Assembly: GCA_964353865.1 (NCBI GenBank)
Contig: CAYGXJ010000015.1
Location: 1-7,475, forward strand
Reading direction: 5' to 3'
Length of the DNA: 7,475 nucleotides
From: RBG-16-64-43 sp964353865
Lineage (GTDB): Bacteria; Chloroflexota; Anaerolineae; Anaerolineales; RBG-16-64-43
Positions 6,999 to 7,475 of this stretch are shown here, one piece after another. The translations under genes and the position numbers were made by a program. The notes beneath the pieces are model-generated. The model worked only from the letters and a program-made list of their open reading frames with translations, had not been told where the DNA came from and ran no database searches. The first letter of the stretch is position 1; each line of letters begins with the position of its first letter.

Positions 6999-7475
6999 GG
7001 CCCACTCGATTTGCGCGCACCTCCATCGCATCCGCCTCCCCATGGTTACCGGCGGTTCTGCTGCTCGCGTTGATGCTGCTCTTCCTTGGGCAGGTCCTCG
7101 TTCGCGGCGGGGGCGACCCGCTCCTCTTCGCGCGTCTGGGGACAAAATACACTCACGGGGATGTCCGCGGCAGCGAAGGTTACGACGGGCAATTCAATTA
7201 CTTCATTGCGGTCGACCCCGCACCACAATCCGCAGCGCTGCACCTCGACCGGCCGGCTTATCGCTATCAACGCATTCTCACACCGCTGCTTGCACGTGCC
7301 GCCGCTCTCGGCAATCCGGCAGCCATTCCGTGGACTCTGGTGGGGCTCAATCTGGCCTACCAGATCGCAGCCGTTATCGTGCTGGCCGAGAGGCTGCGTC
7401 GTCGCGGCCTATCGCCATGGGTGGCGCTTCTGTTCGGGCTGTGGGTCGGGGTGGTCGCCGGCGTGCGCCTCGACC
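6995..7475 (+). CDS. N-terminal part of a GYDGQF-motif membrane protein, putative GT-C glycosyltransferase, 3' truncated by window edge
   Basis: The frame is open from ATG 6995 to the window end without a stop, giving 160 residues. The start is well constrained: an in-frame TAA lies at 6980-6982, this is the first ATG after it, and it overlaps the B2 stop as ATGA. A basic N-terminus is followed by a membrane segment at about 17-36, then an outer loop with GDVRGSEGYDGQFNYF (55-70, Asp64 in the motif), LDRPAYRYQRILTPLLA (84-100) and further membrane segments at about 112-130 and 141-157. The YDGQF..Y and D.P.YRYQRI...LL motifs are ones I recognise from uncharacterised bacterial membrane proteins linked to cell-surface glycopolymer formation, where the loop acid would be the catalytic candidate. 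It is neither A-type nor B-type by eye. Function is inferred from motif and neighbours; no product name beyond this is safe without the missing C-terminal part. Confidence 0.8.
   Translation, partial: MRPTRFARTSIASASPWLPAVLLLALMLLFLGQVLVRGGGDPLLFARLGTKYTHGDVRGSEGYDGQFNYFIAVDPAPQSAALHLDRPAYRYQRILTPLLARAAALGNPAAIPWTLVGLNLAYQIAAVIVLAERLRRRGLSPWVALLFGLWVGVVAGVRLD

Noticed and set aside
7046..7270. 74-residue minus-strand frame near the right edge
   Set aside because: It lies opposite the GYDGQF coding sequence, which has a constrained start coupled to B2 and clear membrane segments.

Overview
The window is a single-direction run of five genes, all on the + strand, in roughly two-thirds GC DNA (estimated by eye). 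Every product is a large multi-pass membrane protein. Nothing here fixes the host. The combination of high GC, tightly overlapping genes and YfhO-like plus GT-C-like membrane proteins in tandem is what I associate with Chloroflexota (Anaerolineae-like) genomes, often from metagenomes. That assignment is inference, because no rRNA, tRNA or housekeeping marker is present.

Layout: (1) 3-803, the C-terminal 266 residues of a membrane protein cut by the left edge ('A1'); (2) 800-2905, a complete 701-residue YfhO-like protein ('B1'); (3) 2893-4545, a complete 550-residue membrane protein of the same family as gene 1 ('A2'); (4) a 101-base gap with a small hairpin; (5) 4647-6998, a complete 783-residue YfhO-like protein ('B2'); (6) 6995-7475, the first 160 residues of a different membrane protein with a GYDGQF motif, cut by the right edge. 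Junctions A1/B1 and B2/gene 5 are ATGA overlaps and B1/A2 overlaps by 13 bases, so the run reads as an operon. The only real gap is between A2 and B2. No operon promoter or convincing terminator is inside the window.

The order A-B-A-B, with each letter a recognisable but strongly diverged paralogue, suggests an old duplication of a two-gene module. The proteins resemble GT-C type glycosyltransferases, membrane enzymes that use polyprenyl-phosphate sugars and act on the outer face of the membrane. The best-studied YfhO relative, in Bacillus subtilis, takes part in glycosylation of lipoteichoic acid. A plausible role for the cluster is decoration or assembly of a cell-surface glycan, glycolipid or glycoprotein, but donor and acceptor cannot be read from sequence.

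The points most worth a second look are the A-B-A-B arrangement, the absence of any acidic residue in the first outer loop of B2 where B1 has Asp, and the shared, undescribed C-terminal domain of the A proteins (GH..ET and DYV..GP motifs). I saw no mobile element, CRISPR array, RNA gene or defence-like system.
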